The notes below the pieces were generated by a model. It had not been told where the DNA came from. It made no database searches and was given only the letters and a program-made list of their open reading frames with translations. From Tetradesmus obliquus (lineage: Eukaryota; Chlorophyta; Chlorophyceae; Sphaeropleales; Scenedesmaceae), in contig CP126198.1 in the NCBI GenBank assembly GCA_030272155.1, positions 1,116,001 through 1,180,000 of the forward strand: DNA of 64,000 bases. The letters are read 5' to 3'. Made by a program: the position numbers and the translations under genes. Within the stretch, counting starts at the first letter, position 1, and every line of letters starts with the position of its first letter. Below, piece after piece: positions 23,901-35,308 of the stretch.

Positions 23901-26900
23901 GCGCTGCCATGTGCTGCAGCGGGTACAGCACCAAAGCCGAACCCAGCCTTGGTGCCAGCGCTGCTGACGCTGCCATGCGCTGCAGCGGGTAGGGCACCAA
24001 AGCCGAATCCAGCGCCTGTGCCAGCGCTGCTGGCGCTGCCATGCGCTGCAGCGGGTAGAGCACCAAAGCCGAATCCAGCGCCTGTGCCAGCGCTGCTGGC
24101 GCTGCCAGATGCAGCTGCAGCAGCGGTCTGCACGCCAAAGAAACCACCTCCTGTGCCAGCACTGTTGGAATTTTCATCATGAACAGGTGCCGGGAAAGGT
24201 GGCCTGCCTGCATGGTCCGCTCTTAATGCACCAGCATCAAACCTTGACTGTGCAGCAGCAGGCGCTGGCAGCGTTGGTGCAGCTGCAATCCCGCCGCTGA
24301 AACCTGCCTCATAGTCTGCCCAGCGCAGCTCCTCTGCTGACATGTGCTGGTAGGCGCCCATGGCTGTTATGCTGCACATGAATACTTGACATGGACCTGT
24401 GCTGATTGAAGATGTGTCAATGGTATGGGTTAGTTGGTAGCTGGCGGCCCGGCTACCAAGCGCCTGCAGCACAAGAGGAGAACACCATGTTATCACCACC
24501 ATCATGCCGTCACGATCAGCAATGCATGTCCCACAGCTCACGTGTCCTCTGCATGTTTGAGATCCAGTGGCTGTGCAGACCAGAAAACATTGCTCAGCAT
24601 TTACAGCGTCCGTCGCCATGCATGCTGCTGCTGTTGCTGCTAATGATGATGCAACTCAAGGGTACAAAACAACCACACACCTGCTGCTGCTGTGTAGATG
24701 TTGTCTGACCAAAGGCTTCTAACCCGGTGGTGCCTGCAGATGCTGCGCTGCCTGCTGCCAAGGCCGCCAGTCCTGGGGAAGTGGGTTGCTGGTGCTGAGA
24801 GGCTCCTTGTATGCTGATGCCAGGGCTAAGAGTGCTGCCAGGACCACCTGAGGTGCTGAACATCATGCCTGGGCTGTTAGGGCACGATAATGCCATGGGA
24901 GACACAGCTGCCACCACAACAGGCAGGCTGTGCAAGGGGCTTCCTACTGCCATCCCTTGCTGGAAGACAGCAGCAAGCTGTTCCAGTGGAATAACAACAC
25001 ATGGAGAGCCATTGAAGCTGCAGTTTGCCACTTCTGGTGCACCACGTACTGGTGAAGCAAATGGTGAACGTGGAAAGCTGCCAGCTGGCACAGCACCTGG
25101 AGAGCTGGGTGCTGCTGCAATGCTGCCAAAGCCACTATAGTTGTTGGTGGTGGGTTGTCCTGATGTGATGTTTGTGGGGCTGAAGGGGTTTGGTTGGCTG
25201 CCAAACTGGCTGCTGTTGGCTGGCGCAGCACCTGGGGAGCTGGGTGCTGCTGCAATGCTGCCAAAGCCACTAAAACTGTTAGCGCTTGGTTGTCCAGACA
25301 TGCTGCTGGTGGGGCCAAAGGGGCTTAGGTGGCTGCCAAACTGGCAGCTGCTGGCGGGCGCTGCACTTGGAGAGCTAGGTGTGCCTGCAAAGCTGCTGAA
25401 GCCACCAGGCTGGTTGGCTGCATGCTGTCCAAAAGTGGTGTTTCCTGAGCCAAAGGGGCTTGGTTGGCTGCCAAAAGGGCCGCTGCTGCTGCTGCTGCCA
25501 CCATGCGCACCACAGGATTTGGAGTGGGCGCCAAAGAACCCAGCAAGGTCAGGGCTTGGCGCGGCGGAGGCACCGCTGCCGCTTGCAGCTGGAGGAACGC
25601 CAAAGCTGAAGCTGCCAGGACTGGCAAAAAACCCAAAATTGCTGCTGCCAGCAATGAAGCCGCTGCTGCTGGTGTGGGCAGTTGGTGTGCCAAACTTGAA
25701 GCTACCAGCTCTGCCGTGACTTTCAAAGCTGCTGCAACTGCTCCCATTGACAGACTGCCCACCAAAGCTGAGGAACCCCCCAGTACCTCCTCCACTGCTG
25801 GTGCCGGCGTTGAAGCCGCTGCTGCTGGTGGTGGCGGCTGGTGTGCCAACTTGAAATCACCAGCTCTGCCGTGGCTATCAAACCTGCTGCTGTTGACGTT
25901 GACATGCTGCACACCAGAACTGAGGGCACCTGCAGTGCCACTGCCACTGCTGCTGCCGTTGCTGCCGAAGCGGCTGGCCCCTGCAGAGCCGGCAAGTGCA
26001 CCGTTGAAGCTGAAGACAGCTCCAGTGCCAGAGGTGAAGACACCTCCGGTGCTGCTGGTGCTGCCAAAAGCAGGTGCAGCACCAGGTAGCACACCACAGC
26101 TGGAGCCAGCTCCTGTGCCAGTGCTAGCGCTGCTAGTGCAGCCAAATAATTGCAGGCCAAAGCCAAAGCCAGCTCCTGTGCCAGCGCCGCTGGTGCTGCC
26201 GATTATAGCTGTAGCAGTGGCCGGCGCACCAAAGCTGAAGCTTGCTGCACTTGTGGTGGCAGAGGGTACAGTGCTTGAGATGGGAGCACTAACAGTACCA
26301 TTGGCAGCAGGATGGTGTACGCTGGAACCCGGGCTGCTGTGTTGGCTGCCAGGGAATGGGCTGCTGCTGGCAGCATCAGTGGACGCATTGCCACCAAAGC
26401 TAGCTGGCTGTGCCACTGGTGCTGGGCTGTCATCCTCTGAGTCTGTGACTTGAACGCTGAATATGCTGAAGCTTGCTGCTGCTACACCTAGTTGTGGTGT
26501 GCTGCCTCCAGGTGTGCTGCCACCAGGCACATCAAACACAAAGCTTCTCTTTCTTCTGCTGCTGCCCGGAGTGCTACCAGGAGTGTGCGCGCTGCTTATG
26601 CCTGCCTGGGCAGTGGTTGACACACCAAACAAGCCTATTACAGGGCTTGGCTGCTTGCAGCTGCTGGCGCTGTTGAATGGGCCTTCAGCCTGTGGCCAGC
26701 TGCCAGCTTGGCCGCCAAAGGAGCTGAACCCTGTCCTGTCGGCAGGTGGTACACTGAAAGGAGAACTGCTCGTGCCTGCACTGCCGCTGGCGCTTGGGCC
26801 ACCGAAAGAAAGGCTGCCTGCGACTGCACTGCTGCCGCCGCTGTCGCTGGTGGGTGGGGCGCCAAAGGGGAAGCTAGCTGTGCCTGCAGCGCTGCCGCCG

Positions 26901-27400
26901 GTAGGCGGAGCGCCGAAGGTGGAGCTGCTTGCTGCTGCGCTGCTGCCATCGCTGCCGCTGGTAGGTGGGAGGCCTAAAGGGAAGCTTCTTGCTGCTGCAC
27001 TGTTGCTGCTGCTGCCGCTGAGAAGCGAGGCGTCAAACGCGAAGCTGCTGGCGGCTGCGCTGCTGCCGCCGCTGCCTCTGGTAGGTGGGCCGCCTTCAGC
27101 CGCTGCCACGCCTGTGGTGACGTTGTCGCTAGGATTCAAGCCCACAGGCGCAGACGCAAGCGTGCTGCCCATGGCGCTGATTGAGCCAAAAGCTATGTAA
27201 GTAGCTGCTTGCTGCTGCTGTCGTTCCCTCATGCTAACCAACCGCCTTGCCTTAGCCAACGCCGGGGCAGTGCTGCGGTTTCCAGGTGTGCCAGGGTGGC
27301 CCCAGCCTTTGGCCTTGTGGTTTCTCAGTGTGCGGTCAAACGCTGCCCTTGCCTCGCCGCTGCTGTAGCCGTATGTGGGGCTTCCAAGGTCAAACTCCAC
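20992..27400 (-). CDS. NUP98-like FG/GLEBS protein joined to a C-terminal PARP catalytic domain
   Basis: Exons: 27400-24681, 24463 to about 23510, 23469-22869, 22701-22397, 22082-21918, 21685-21595 and 21365-20992; roughly 1,700 residues. Phases close at every junction from 23469 on, and the first exon closes if one missing base near 25850 is allowed for. The N-terminal 900 residues are Ser/Gly/Ala-rich with dozens of FG dipeptides (SFSFGAP, SGFGS). Then come GSRAASYQLTHTIDTSS and AEELRWADYEAG, closely like the Gle2/RAE1-binding GLEBS segment of NUP98, then FG repeats, then two more GLEBS-like motifs (TEELRFGDYQAG and TEELRYQHYQSG). The C-terminal part reads LPSSWEPTSNNG, VLRVVRVQNPMLWRRY, NEQQLFHGT (His), YGQGTYFS (Tyr) and YPEYVITV (Glu), an intact H-Y-E ADP-ribosyltransferase triad. 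No NUP98 autoproteolytic domain is seen. Location at the nuclear pore and ADP-ribosylation there are inferences. The 23,510/23,469 junction is uncertain. Confidence 0.75.
23660..24120. repeat. In-frame 66-72 bp FG repeats inside the FG/PARP gene
   Basis: About seven units on the minus strand read roughly GSASSAGTGAGFGFGALPA, each carrying GFGFG or GSSFG. Small length differences (AAA versus AATAT) are multiples of three, so the frame is kept. This is coding repetition, unlike the intronic arrays elsewhere in the window. Confidence 0.9.
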
Positions 27401-27707
27401 ACGAAGCGGGCCTGTGCGCCTGCAGCATGTTCAGCACGTGACCGTGTAAGCCAAGAGCGAGCACTTGGTGTGAGCTAAGAGTGAGCCAGATGCCAGCAGG
27501 AACAGGCAATACACGATGTATTACAGGCTGCACTGTCCTGCAGACAGACACGGCCTGCAGGCCGTGTGGCCATCAGCCAACACGTCCAGTGCACACGAGC
27601 ACCGTTTCCTGTAAGCAGCACTGCCCTGCAGGTGGCACCTGACACGCCTTCAGCAGCATGATTGAGATGGCATGGCTGCGTTCCTGCAAGCTGGCCTGCT
27701 GTGCTGC
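27401..27707. other. Short gap between the FG/PARP start and the UBE2Q-like end
   Basis: This holds the presumed FG/PARP promoter. The last residues of the E2 gene end on GGCGG|GTGAGC, which is a possible donor, so a further 3' exon of that gene could lie here, for example after TTGCAG near 27690. I cannot decide. Confidence 0.35.
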
Positions 27708-29114
27708 TCACCCGCCAGGCCCAGTTGGAGTCTCAATGTCCATCACTTCAGCATGCAGCATGTTGTTGACAATGACGTGTAATATGCTGCCCACGCAGAA
27801 GCTGGGCTGCCAGCAGCCTGGGCTGCCGCTGTTGGTCAGGGACTCGAGGCAGATGGAGCCGCCCGCTGTCACATGGCCGGTGTACATGACACACCTGCGG
27901 CACGCACGTGTCAGCAAGCAGGAGAGTGCAGGGTCATGTTGGGGATGTGCTCACAGCGGCAGGGCACACTGTACACAACAATCTTTCCAGTGTTGATGGG
28001 GTCAAGGCTTGCAGGACTTGCAGGAATTGCCTTGCACACCTGGGCTTGACAACACGGGCGAAGAAGGGCCTGGTGGGGTAGTCGTCAGGGAACTCCAGCT
28101 CCAGCAGCAGGTGGTCGAGGCCATGCCTGAGGAGCACAGCCGCAGCAACAAACCAGCAGCACAGCATTGGTCCAGTCAGACATGCATGTGTACCCAACCA
28201 CTGTGGTTTAAACCACAAATTTGTGGCAGTTGTAGCAGTTGACATCATACAATAGGCTGTGCACGAGGGTGTGAGCTGTTTGAGGGCATTTTTTTGCGTG
28301 GGTATTGTCCTGCAAGCTGCATCCTGCAAGCACCTCAGTCTGTGAGCACATCGCCTGCTGTGCACCATGCAGCTACACTATGACAAAGTCAACTCCTAAA
28401 TTTGCGGCATACTTTCCTAGGAAAAAAAGCAACTCGCTGACATCCTGCCTGGCCCACTGGTGGTGCTCTTTAGTACCGAATACTTGCAGGAGGCACTCAC
28501 AATTGCCCCAGCTTGCGCAGGTCTTCATTCAACTGCCTGCCACCCTCTGTGCCATCATCAAAGTTGCACAACTCCAGGCGCCACGCATGCAGCCTGTCAT
28601 CCACAGTTGTCACGCTCCTGACAAAAGGGTAGCAGCTTGGCAGGTCCTTGCACAGCTGCCTGAGCTCTGCCTGTATGCGCTTGGCGCCATGCAAGCGGCT
28701 CCAGGGTGCTGCTGCTTGCTCTGCATGGCAACTGCTGCTGGAAAGACTGCTGCCCTTGGACGTGCTTGGCGATGGTACAGTAGTGCCATTGTTGTCAGCT
28801 TCAGGCTGCGTATTACCGTCAGCACCAGGGCTGGCCTGTAAGGACAAAGCAAGCAGTTGAGCAGAGTAGCAGACAGCACGTATCAGATACAGCAGCTGTA
28901 GCAATGGTAGTTATGGTGTGCATGCCATCCACTGCACAGCGCAATGCTGCGAGGCAGCACCACATATTGAGCAGCAGCTCAACGTAGCATGAACATCGGC
29001 CAAGTTGTCGCTAAGCTTGCCAGTTGTACGCCACTGCTTGCCATCTGAAGCCAGCTGCTTGCTATTCCAGCTCAAGCTCACCCTTTGCTGCTGACGGCAT
29101 TCCACTGCACTCAT
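27708..29114 (-). CDS. UBE2Q-like ubiquitin-conjugating enzyme (E2)
   Basis: Exons: 29114-29082 (MSAVECRQQQR), 28835-28501, 28126-28040 and 27894-27708; phases close. After a Ser-rich leader the UBC fold starts at RLHGAKRIQAELRQLCKDLP and runs on through HAWRLELCNFD, HLLLELEFPDDYPTRPFF, ARVVKPRC, GHVTAGGSICLESLTNSG and a GCWQPSFCVGSILHVIVNNM helix. The Cys in GGSICLESL sits where UBE2Q enzymes have GGALCMELLT, the thioester cysteine. Ubiquitin transfer is the family role; partners are unknown. The first exon is short and chosen for its ATG, clean GTGAGC donor and matching phase, so it is the least certain part. The stop at 27708 may hide another donor. Confidence 0.75.
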
Positions 29115-29652
29115 TGCCTTGTCAAATCTTATAATTTCACGCTATGCTGCAGAGCTGCATGCACGTACTTGCTGGCTTATGAACACGCGGCAAGCGCGCT
29201 CATTATCTTCCGCGCACAGTCTGCGATGCTGTGAGTACGATGGTAGCGGGTGAGCGTAAGGAACATGTTTATTCGAATCTCGGGGCCACCTTCGTTTGCA
29301 GGTTGCCAAAACTAGGGTTTTCAGGGCAGGTCCTGCCAAGTTGCCAACTGCCATCACCACCAGTGATCTGCCATGTTTCAGGCTGAAACTTTCAACACAC
29401 TTGCAGGGCTTACCAAAGATGCGAGGATCAACTAGGCACTTCCGGCAAGCATCAGACTCAAACACTGATCACTGCTGCTGACAACAACTCTAGCCAGACA
29501 ACGAGAGTATGGTGAGCAGCTGCGTTGCACATGCTGAGCACACAAGAAGAAAACTACAAATGCTGAAAGCAAATCAGCAACACATCATGCAAACGTAACA
29601 GTACAGCTTGCCAGCTTCACACCTGCAGTCACACTCAGCGTGCCTGGCACCT
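29115..29652. other. Gap between E2 start and phosphatase end
   Basis: A minus-strand stretch (29465 downwards) reads MFESDACRKCLVDPRIFG and has two CxxC-like pairs. I see no clear splice partner and do not call it a gene. The rest is unremarkable. Confidence 0.3.
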
Positions 29653-31644
29653 TTAGGCCTCCTTTGCGCTCCCTCCAAAACTTGAAGCATCCAGCATGCC
29701 ATGAGCGACCAGTTCATGGCCATCATTCCATACCAACAGTGCCATGCGGCCACCACTCGCTTCTTGTTGCTTGACTGGGTTCGCACCACAATCGTCGCTG
29801 CTGCAGTGGCTTTTGTCAATGCATGTCTGCTGCGCAGCAGCGCCCCTGCAGTCTGCCTCTAGATGTATGCTGCTGCCATGCTGCTTGCAGGATTGGCCAT
29901 CAAGGCTACTGCTGCAGTTGCTGCTGCTGTTGTGTTGCCCGCCTGACTCTGCCGATGCCCCCTGGGCCCTGCACTGCGCTTGCTGCTCCAGCTGCTCACA
30001 GCTATGCTGCTGCGGCGGCGGCTGCTGACCTGGCAGGCTGCTGCTCCTGCTTGGGCAGCTGCTGTGTAGCTCTGCCATCATAATGCTGATGCCGCAGTTG
30101 AACACCTTCCCCCTGGCAGCATAGCCCCGCGCTGCTCTGTGTGCTGCATGCAGCGCACCGCCATGACTCACTAGCAGCACCCTCTTGCCTGCAGGAGAAA
30201 AGCAGCAACACAGCACAATCAGGTTCAGCTATGCCTCCTTGCCAAGCCATGCGGGCAAGCACCTTTCTTTAAAGCATGGCAAAGCAGCAGACTGCAACTG
30301 TACTGTAGCCGCTGGCTGCTGTGGCCGTGCACAAGCCAAGCCTCCAACATGCTCTGTATATCATGCTGCCCCCAGCACATGTCCCATCAGCTTTGACCCA
30401 TTCCTGCAAGCATATTGTAAGCAAACCAGAGCCAAGCAAGCCACAGACCACAGACACATATAACAAAGTGACCGCCTCCGCTGCTGCGCCACCACGTGCA
30501 GCCACCATCAGCACCCACCAGGGTACTGCGCAGCAATGTCCAGCAGAGCACCCGCCATGCGCAGCTGCAGGTCATCCAAGCTCTCGCCGCCGCCAGGGAT
30601 GCGCGTGCTGCTGCTGCTGCTCTGCAGAGCTGCCCAGGCGTCAGGCTGGGCCTGAGGTGCCTCTGCATATGTCAGCCCTTGAAGTAGCCCCAAGTTGCGC
30701 TCCCGTAGCCCAGGGTGCTGCTGCACCTGCAGGACAGACGCAAAACACAAAACGAACAGATGAGCGAGGCAGCATGGCAGTAGTTTTGCAAGGCATCCGA
30801 TTCAGTTGCTGCCTGCAGGATGCATAAACAGCAAACCATAGCTGGGTGTGGAGCACATGCAGGGCTAGCCAATAGGCATGCTTAGCTTGCGCTTGCAGGA
30901 GCTGGCAGGGTGAACCAGGTGCGGAAGCATCAGGTGCTATCGTGGCAAGCTGTTCTGCATGGTGCAGGGTGCGGCGATTGCTGTTCTCAATGCTTGCAGG
31001 CTGGTGGTATGACATTTACCTGTAGGTTGTATGCTCCTGCCAGCACCTGCGCTGTCTGCACTGTGCGCAGTAGGTCTGAGCTGACCACTGCATCGAAATG
31101 GGCAAAGCGCTGCTGCAGGACACCGCGCAGCTGCAAGGCAGAACAGCATTCGGGCGGGCATAACAAAGCAGTGGGCAGGCAAAAGAAAGCAGTCCGACCA
31201 CTCTGCATCAACTAGGGACGGGGCGCTGAGGCGCTGCTGCCCTAGGACATGTGTAAATTGCTGCGAGCAGTAAAGGCAGTAAGCAGGCACAGCAGAGGTG
31301 ATGCTGATCAGAAGGTTATAACATGGAATCACGCTGTCAAATGTACTGGTAGCAGACTGTCATCAATTGCAGACACCGCCACCGCATCGGTTGCTGCTGG
31401 GTGGTGCTGTGCTTGCTTTTTTTGCTCCAAGAGTGCCGCTGCTCACCAGCTCACACTGCTTCCAGCCCAGCTGGTTGAGCGGAGGTCCTGGCTGCTGCTG
31501 TCCCTGCAGTCGGTGTTCCCTGTTCCAGGCTGTCTCCCCATGCCGCACCAGCACCAGCTCTGCTGCCTTTGCTGTCATAGCAGCAGCTGCTTTCTGAGCA
31601 CGCTGCAGCAGGTTGTGCAGAGCCGAGGTGTGCAGCAGCAGCAA
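29653..31644 (-). CDS. Histidine phosphatase superfamily protein (phosphoglycerate mutase-like)
   Basis: Exons: 31644-31447, 31130-31020, 30726-30519 and 30188-29653. All phases close, giving 350 residues. Catalytic marks in order: LVLVRHGETAWNREHRLQG (phospho-accepting His and Arg), VVSSDLLRTVQTAQVL (second Arg), LRERNLGLLQGLTY (acid) and VLLVSHGGALHAAHR (second His). This is the cofactor-independent-substrate, GpmB/broad phosphatase layout; the substrate cannot be told from sequence. The first 23 residues (to the internal MTAKAAELVLV) could be a short targeting leader. After the last catalytic His there is a low-complexity Ser/Gln/Cys insertion of about 90 residues before the conserved-looking end (MALLVWNDGHELVAHG). 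No decoy exon copies were seen in its introns. Confidence 0.88.
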
Positions 31645-32058
31645 GCCTGAGCTCTGTCTAATGGTGATTATTACGCAGCTTCTTGAAGCATAATCTGCGA
31701 TTGTTCACAGCTACAGGCACATGTCCCTTTTCTAAACAACAAGAAGACAGCAAGCCCACCTGTAGGTCCTGTGATTCTCGTCGCTGCGTTCTACTTGCTG
31801 ACATCTGCATGCAGCCAACCTGTATGGAACAAATGATTCTTACTATGGCTCGCGAAAACAGCTATCGCTGGAGCACACCAAACGCCAGAGGATGATGCCA
31901 GTGCAGTTTCCGGCAGGCAGCTGTGATCAGTGCTCTGCTGCACGAATGCCAAGCTCCGTTACTGTGTGTTCGGGAGCAACAGCAGCCGCATTAAGAGATG
32001 CAGAGTACCCTGTAAAAACAAAGAACCCTACCGGTACTGGTGCATGACATGGCACAAG
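31645..32058. other. Intergenic stretch left of the hAT element
   Basis: Upstream region of the minus-strand phosphatase. No exon or repeat recognised. Confidence 0.4.
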
Positions 32059-32379
32059 CAGGGGTGTGCCGTTACAGATTTCACTTTTAGTTGTTTCAGT
32101 AATTTCACTGAAATTTCATTTCAAATTTCAATTGATCTGGGCTCCACTGCGCGAAGTGAAATGACAGCGAAATGGGCTTTTGGAGAGCGAGGAACGCGTT
32201 GGCTCACGCAAGGATATATCAGAAATAGTCGATTAGCATTGCAATATATCTTTTAGGGGTTACTGCATAGCAGAGGCCCCTGGAACCCATGCAAAGCAAC
32301 CTACTGCAGTGAACTGCAAGACGCTCCCTGCAGCTTGCTGCCACGTGGGGGGCAGGAGGGCGCTCCTGTCAAGACCAAC

Positions 32380-32430
<51 letters not shown>

Positions 32431-32596
32431 ACTTATGCCAACAATAACTGTACACATCACCGGTTAGCACAAGCAAGCATGAACATATGCAAAACAAAGC
32501 CACATTCCCAGCTCAGTGCCACTCTGCTGCTGCTCATCTTGTGTCATGATCCAGCTAGCATGCTGCGCTACCCCTGCTGCTGCTCCTCCCCCTCTC

Positions 32597-32631
<35 letters not shown>

Positions 32632-32814
32632 TCGTCTTCTATGATGCTGTCCAGCCACTCCTAGCTTGCAGTTTGAACTTGCCCGCCCGCTGGTTGTTGC
32701 TGCTGCTCAGCCATCTTTCACTATTACACGTTCCGCGTTTCACCTTTCATTTCATTTCAGATTTCATGAAATTTCTTTCACGAGGAGCCAAAAACCTGAA
32801 ATGGAACACCCCTG
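32059..32814. mobile_element. Non-autonomous hAT-type DNA transposon with perfect 8-bp target duplication
   Basis: The left end begins CAGGGGTGTGCCGTTACAG and the right end, read inward on the minus strand, CAGGGGTGTTCCATTTCAG (16 of 19 matching). The flanks are GGCACAAG at 32051-32058 and again at 32815-32822, an exact 8-bp direct duplication. CAGGGG-type ends with 8-bp duplications are typical of hAT elements. Subterminal AATTTCA/TGAAATTT motifs occur inside both ends. The interior has no transposase frame; it carries a (TCA)n microsatellite (about 32379-32431) and a CTG-rich patch (about 32575-32640). At 756 bp it is a MITE-like element that would need an enzyme from elsewhere. The perfect target duplication suggests a fairly recent insertion. 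Confidence 0.88.
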
Positions 32815-32822
32815 GGCACAAG

Positions 32823-33506
32823 CCCGCCAGTGACACCATGACGATATGGTGGCTGATCACCAGGTTGTAGAGTAAACAAAGTGAGTGCCGTACTGCAACC
32901 ATGACTGAGACACGGAGCTTCCGGCCAAGGTGCCTGCAGCAGTGCCACAACACACTGCTCAGGTGGATGAAAAACACTGCTGTTCATGTTCTGTCTCTTG
33001 TCTAAGACGCCCATATGTCAGCACCAAGGCGCTACAGACACAAATGATGTGTGACACAACACATGTTTTTTTCCTGCCACATGCCAGGCTCAGCTGCGTT
33101 GCAAAGCGGCTTGCACGCACATGTGCTGCTGTACAGCAGGTGATGCTGTGCTGCTCAGCAACGGATTGTACGTTGCATGCTTAGGAAGCCCAAAATACCG
33201 CTGCTATCTTTGCAACATAACGTACACCAGTTCTTCTGGCTGCAAGGGGGACGAGCCACGCAGATGGAGGACCATCGCTATGCGGGCAGCAGGTATGACT
33301 GGCCTGGTTCGTGAACAGATTTCGAGCAAAACAATTGCCTGAGTTTAATATTGATATTACGCAGGATGGGTGCAACAGCACTGCGCCCGGAGCAGGCACT
33401 GGGTACGGTCGAGCGACCCTTGCCGAGTGACCGGGACCAAAGCTTGCATCCGTCCTCACTCCGAGCGCTTAACGCTCCAAAAGGTACCAAACACTTGCGA
33501 CTATGG
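32823..33506. other. Intergenic stretch right of the hAT element
   Basis: Upstream region of the lipase gene. No exon or repeat recognised before the TATA box at 33507. Confidence 0.4.
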
Positions 33507-33514
33507 TATATATA
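33507..33514 (+). promoter_or_regulatory. TATA box of the lipase gene
   Basis: TATATATA followed by GGGCAGGGG, 187 bases before the ATG at 33701. Assigned by motif and position. Confidence 0.5.
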
Positions 33515-33700
33515 GGGCAGGGGCAGCAGGAAAAGATCAAACCGAGCCCTCGAGCAACTCTTCACCACCAGCTGCACCCAGAAGTGACCTGCAAGGACTT
33601 CTCGTTCCCGCTGACTTGCTAACTGCACAGTGATCGACCTGCAAAACGTTCGGCAAAACTAGTCGAATAGCCTAACCATCATAATTTAGAAGTAGCACCC

Positions 33701-35250
33701 ATGGCACCTGCCAAGGCATCAAGACCGCTGCTGGCAACCTTGGCCAGCTGCCTGCTGCTGCTGCAGTTGACCATTCCTGCAGTGCAGTGCGCCCCATCTG
33801 CCTCTGCCCTGGGCAGGCGAGCTCTGCTGCAAGACATCGAGCAGCAAGCCACCAAAAAGCCCAAGAATGACATCCCCATGGCCCCGAAAGATGTGCTGCA
33901 GCAGTCGCTGTTTGCAGCCAACCTGTCAGCCCTGGCCTACCCGGGCACACTGCTGACCAGCAACAGTGACGTGGAGAACACCTACACCTCACCAGACAGT
34001 TTCCAACAGTGAGTGCAGCTGTGCAGAGCTTGATGCCGCAGCAACTTAGTCAATGGCCATTGACTAGGCGTTGACCCTGCATAGCACAGCTCCCACCTTC
34101 TTACTCCTAGGCCGTGCTGCTGCCAGTTTAGGACACTGCCCACTTGACATGCATGTCTGCGGCACATTCTTTGTTCAGGCCAATTGCAGGTGTTTGTACG
34201 TTGTATCAGCATCACTAACTCACCCATGCATTCCCTGTACTGCCGCCTGCTCTGCAGGTATGCTACTGCCCTAGCAGCAGCCACTGCTTCTTTCAGCAGC
34301 CATGCCCCCACCTTTGTGCAGCGCCTTTCTCAGAGCTTCCTGCACCCAGAGACAAGCGCTCGCTTCCTGTACGCGTTTGTGCTGCCTACAAATGATGCCA
34401 TCTATGTGGCGTTCCGCGGCACAGACCTGACCGGCTATTTCGACATCAACGCTGGAGCCTCCACTGGAGAGGACGCCAACAGCCTGTGAGTGCAGTGCAG
34501 CTGTGCAGTTGCTTGATTGCGCCAATAGCCTCTGAGCGCTGTGCAGCTGTGCATTTCTGACTGTGCCGTTGGTGAATTGCATGCAGAATGTGCACTGTGA
34601 CATGCAGCATTGGAAGGAATAGGCTTGAGTGTCACGGCTGCTTCAAGCCTAGGCAGTCACACACAGCATTCTGAGCAGTAAAGCAGCGACTGGGTGCCTG
34701 CTGGCAGGTGTGCCACCACACACCATGCAGCTGCAGCGCCTGCACAACCTGCAGCCAGCCGCCTGCAGCAGACTGTAGTACGTGTTTCTAACACACCGCA
34801 AGCTGCGCCTTGAATACCTGGGCTGACAGGGCTTGTTTTTCTGCGGTGTTCCTGCTGTTGCCCTGCAGTCAGACTCCTTTCAGCTACGGCGGTGCTGCTG
34901 CTGGCAACGTGCACAGCGGCTTTTTGCTGAGCCTGACTGATGTCAATGTTGACAGCTACAACAACGATTCCTTCCCCAACAGCATCAGCGCATACACAGA
35001 GCTGGTGGCAGCAATCAAGGCAGCACAGGCAGCAGTGGGGCCCAGTGTGCCAATCATACTGACAGGTCACTCTCTGGTAAGTGGGTTGCCTGGCCTTCTG
35101 TGCTGCAAGCAATACCAGCGTTTGGCGGCAGTATGCGTGTTCTGTGCTTGTGGAGCGTGCTGATGTGACTTGACCCTGATTCTGTACCAGCACCAGCCTG
35201 CTTGCCCTGCCCCTCCTTGGACTGCTGCTGCGCCACAACATCGTGCTGAC

Positions 35251-35308
<58 letters not shown>

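Noticed and set aside
25464-27200. Long plus-strand frames opposite the FG-repeat exon
   Set aside because: Shadow of the minus-strand repeat coding; they lack any family motif, whereas the minus strand has FG repeats and a continuous gene.
28305-28841. 178-residue plus-strand frame
   Set aside because: It lies antisense to the UBC domain of the UBE2Q-like gene, which has clear motifs on the minus strand.
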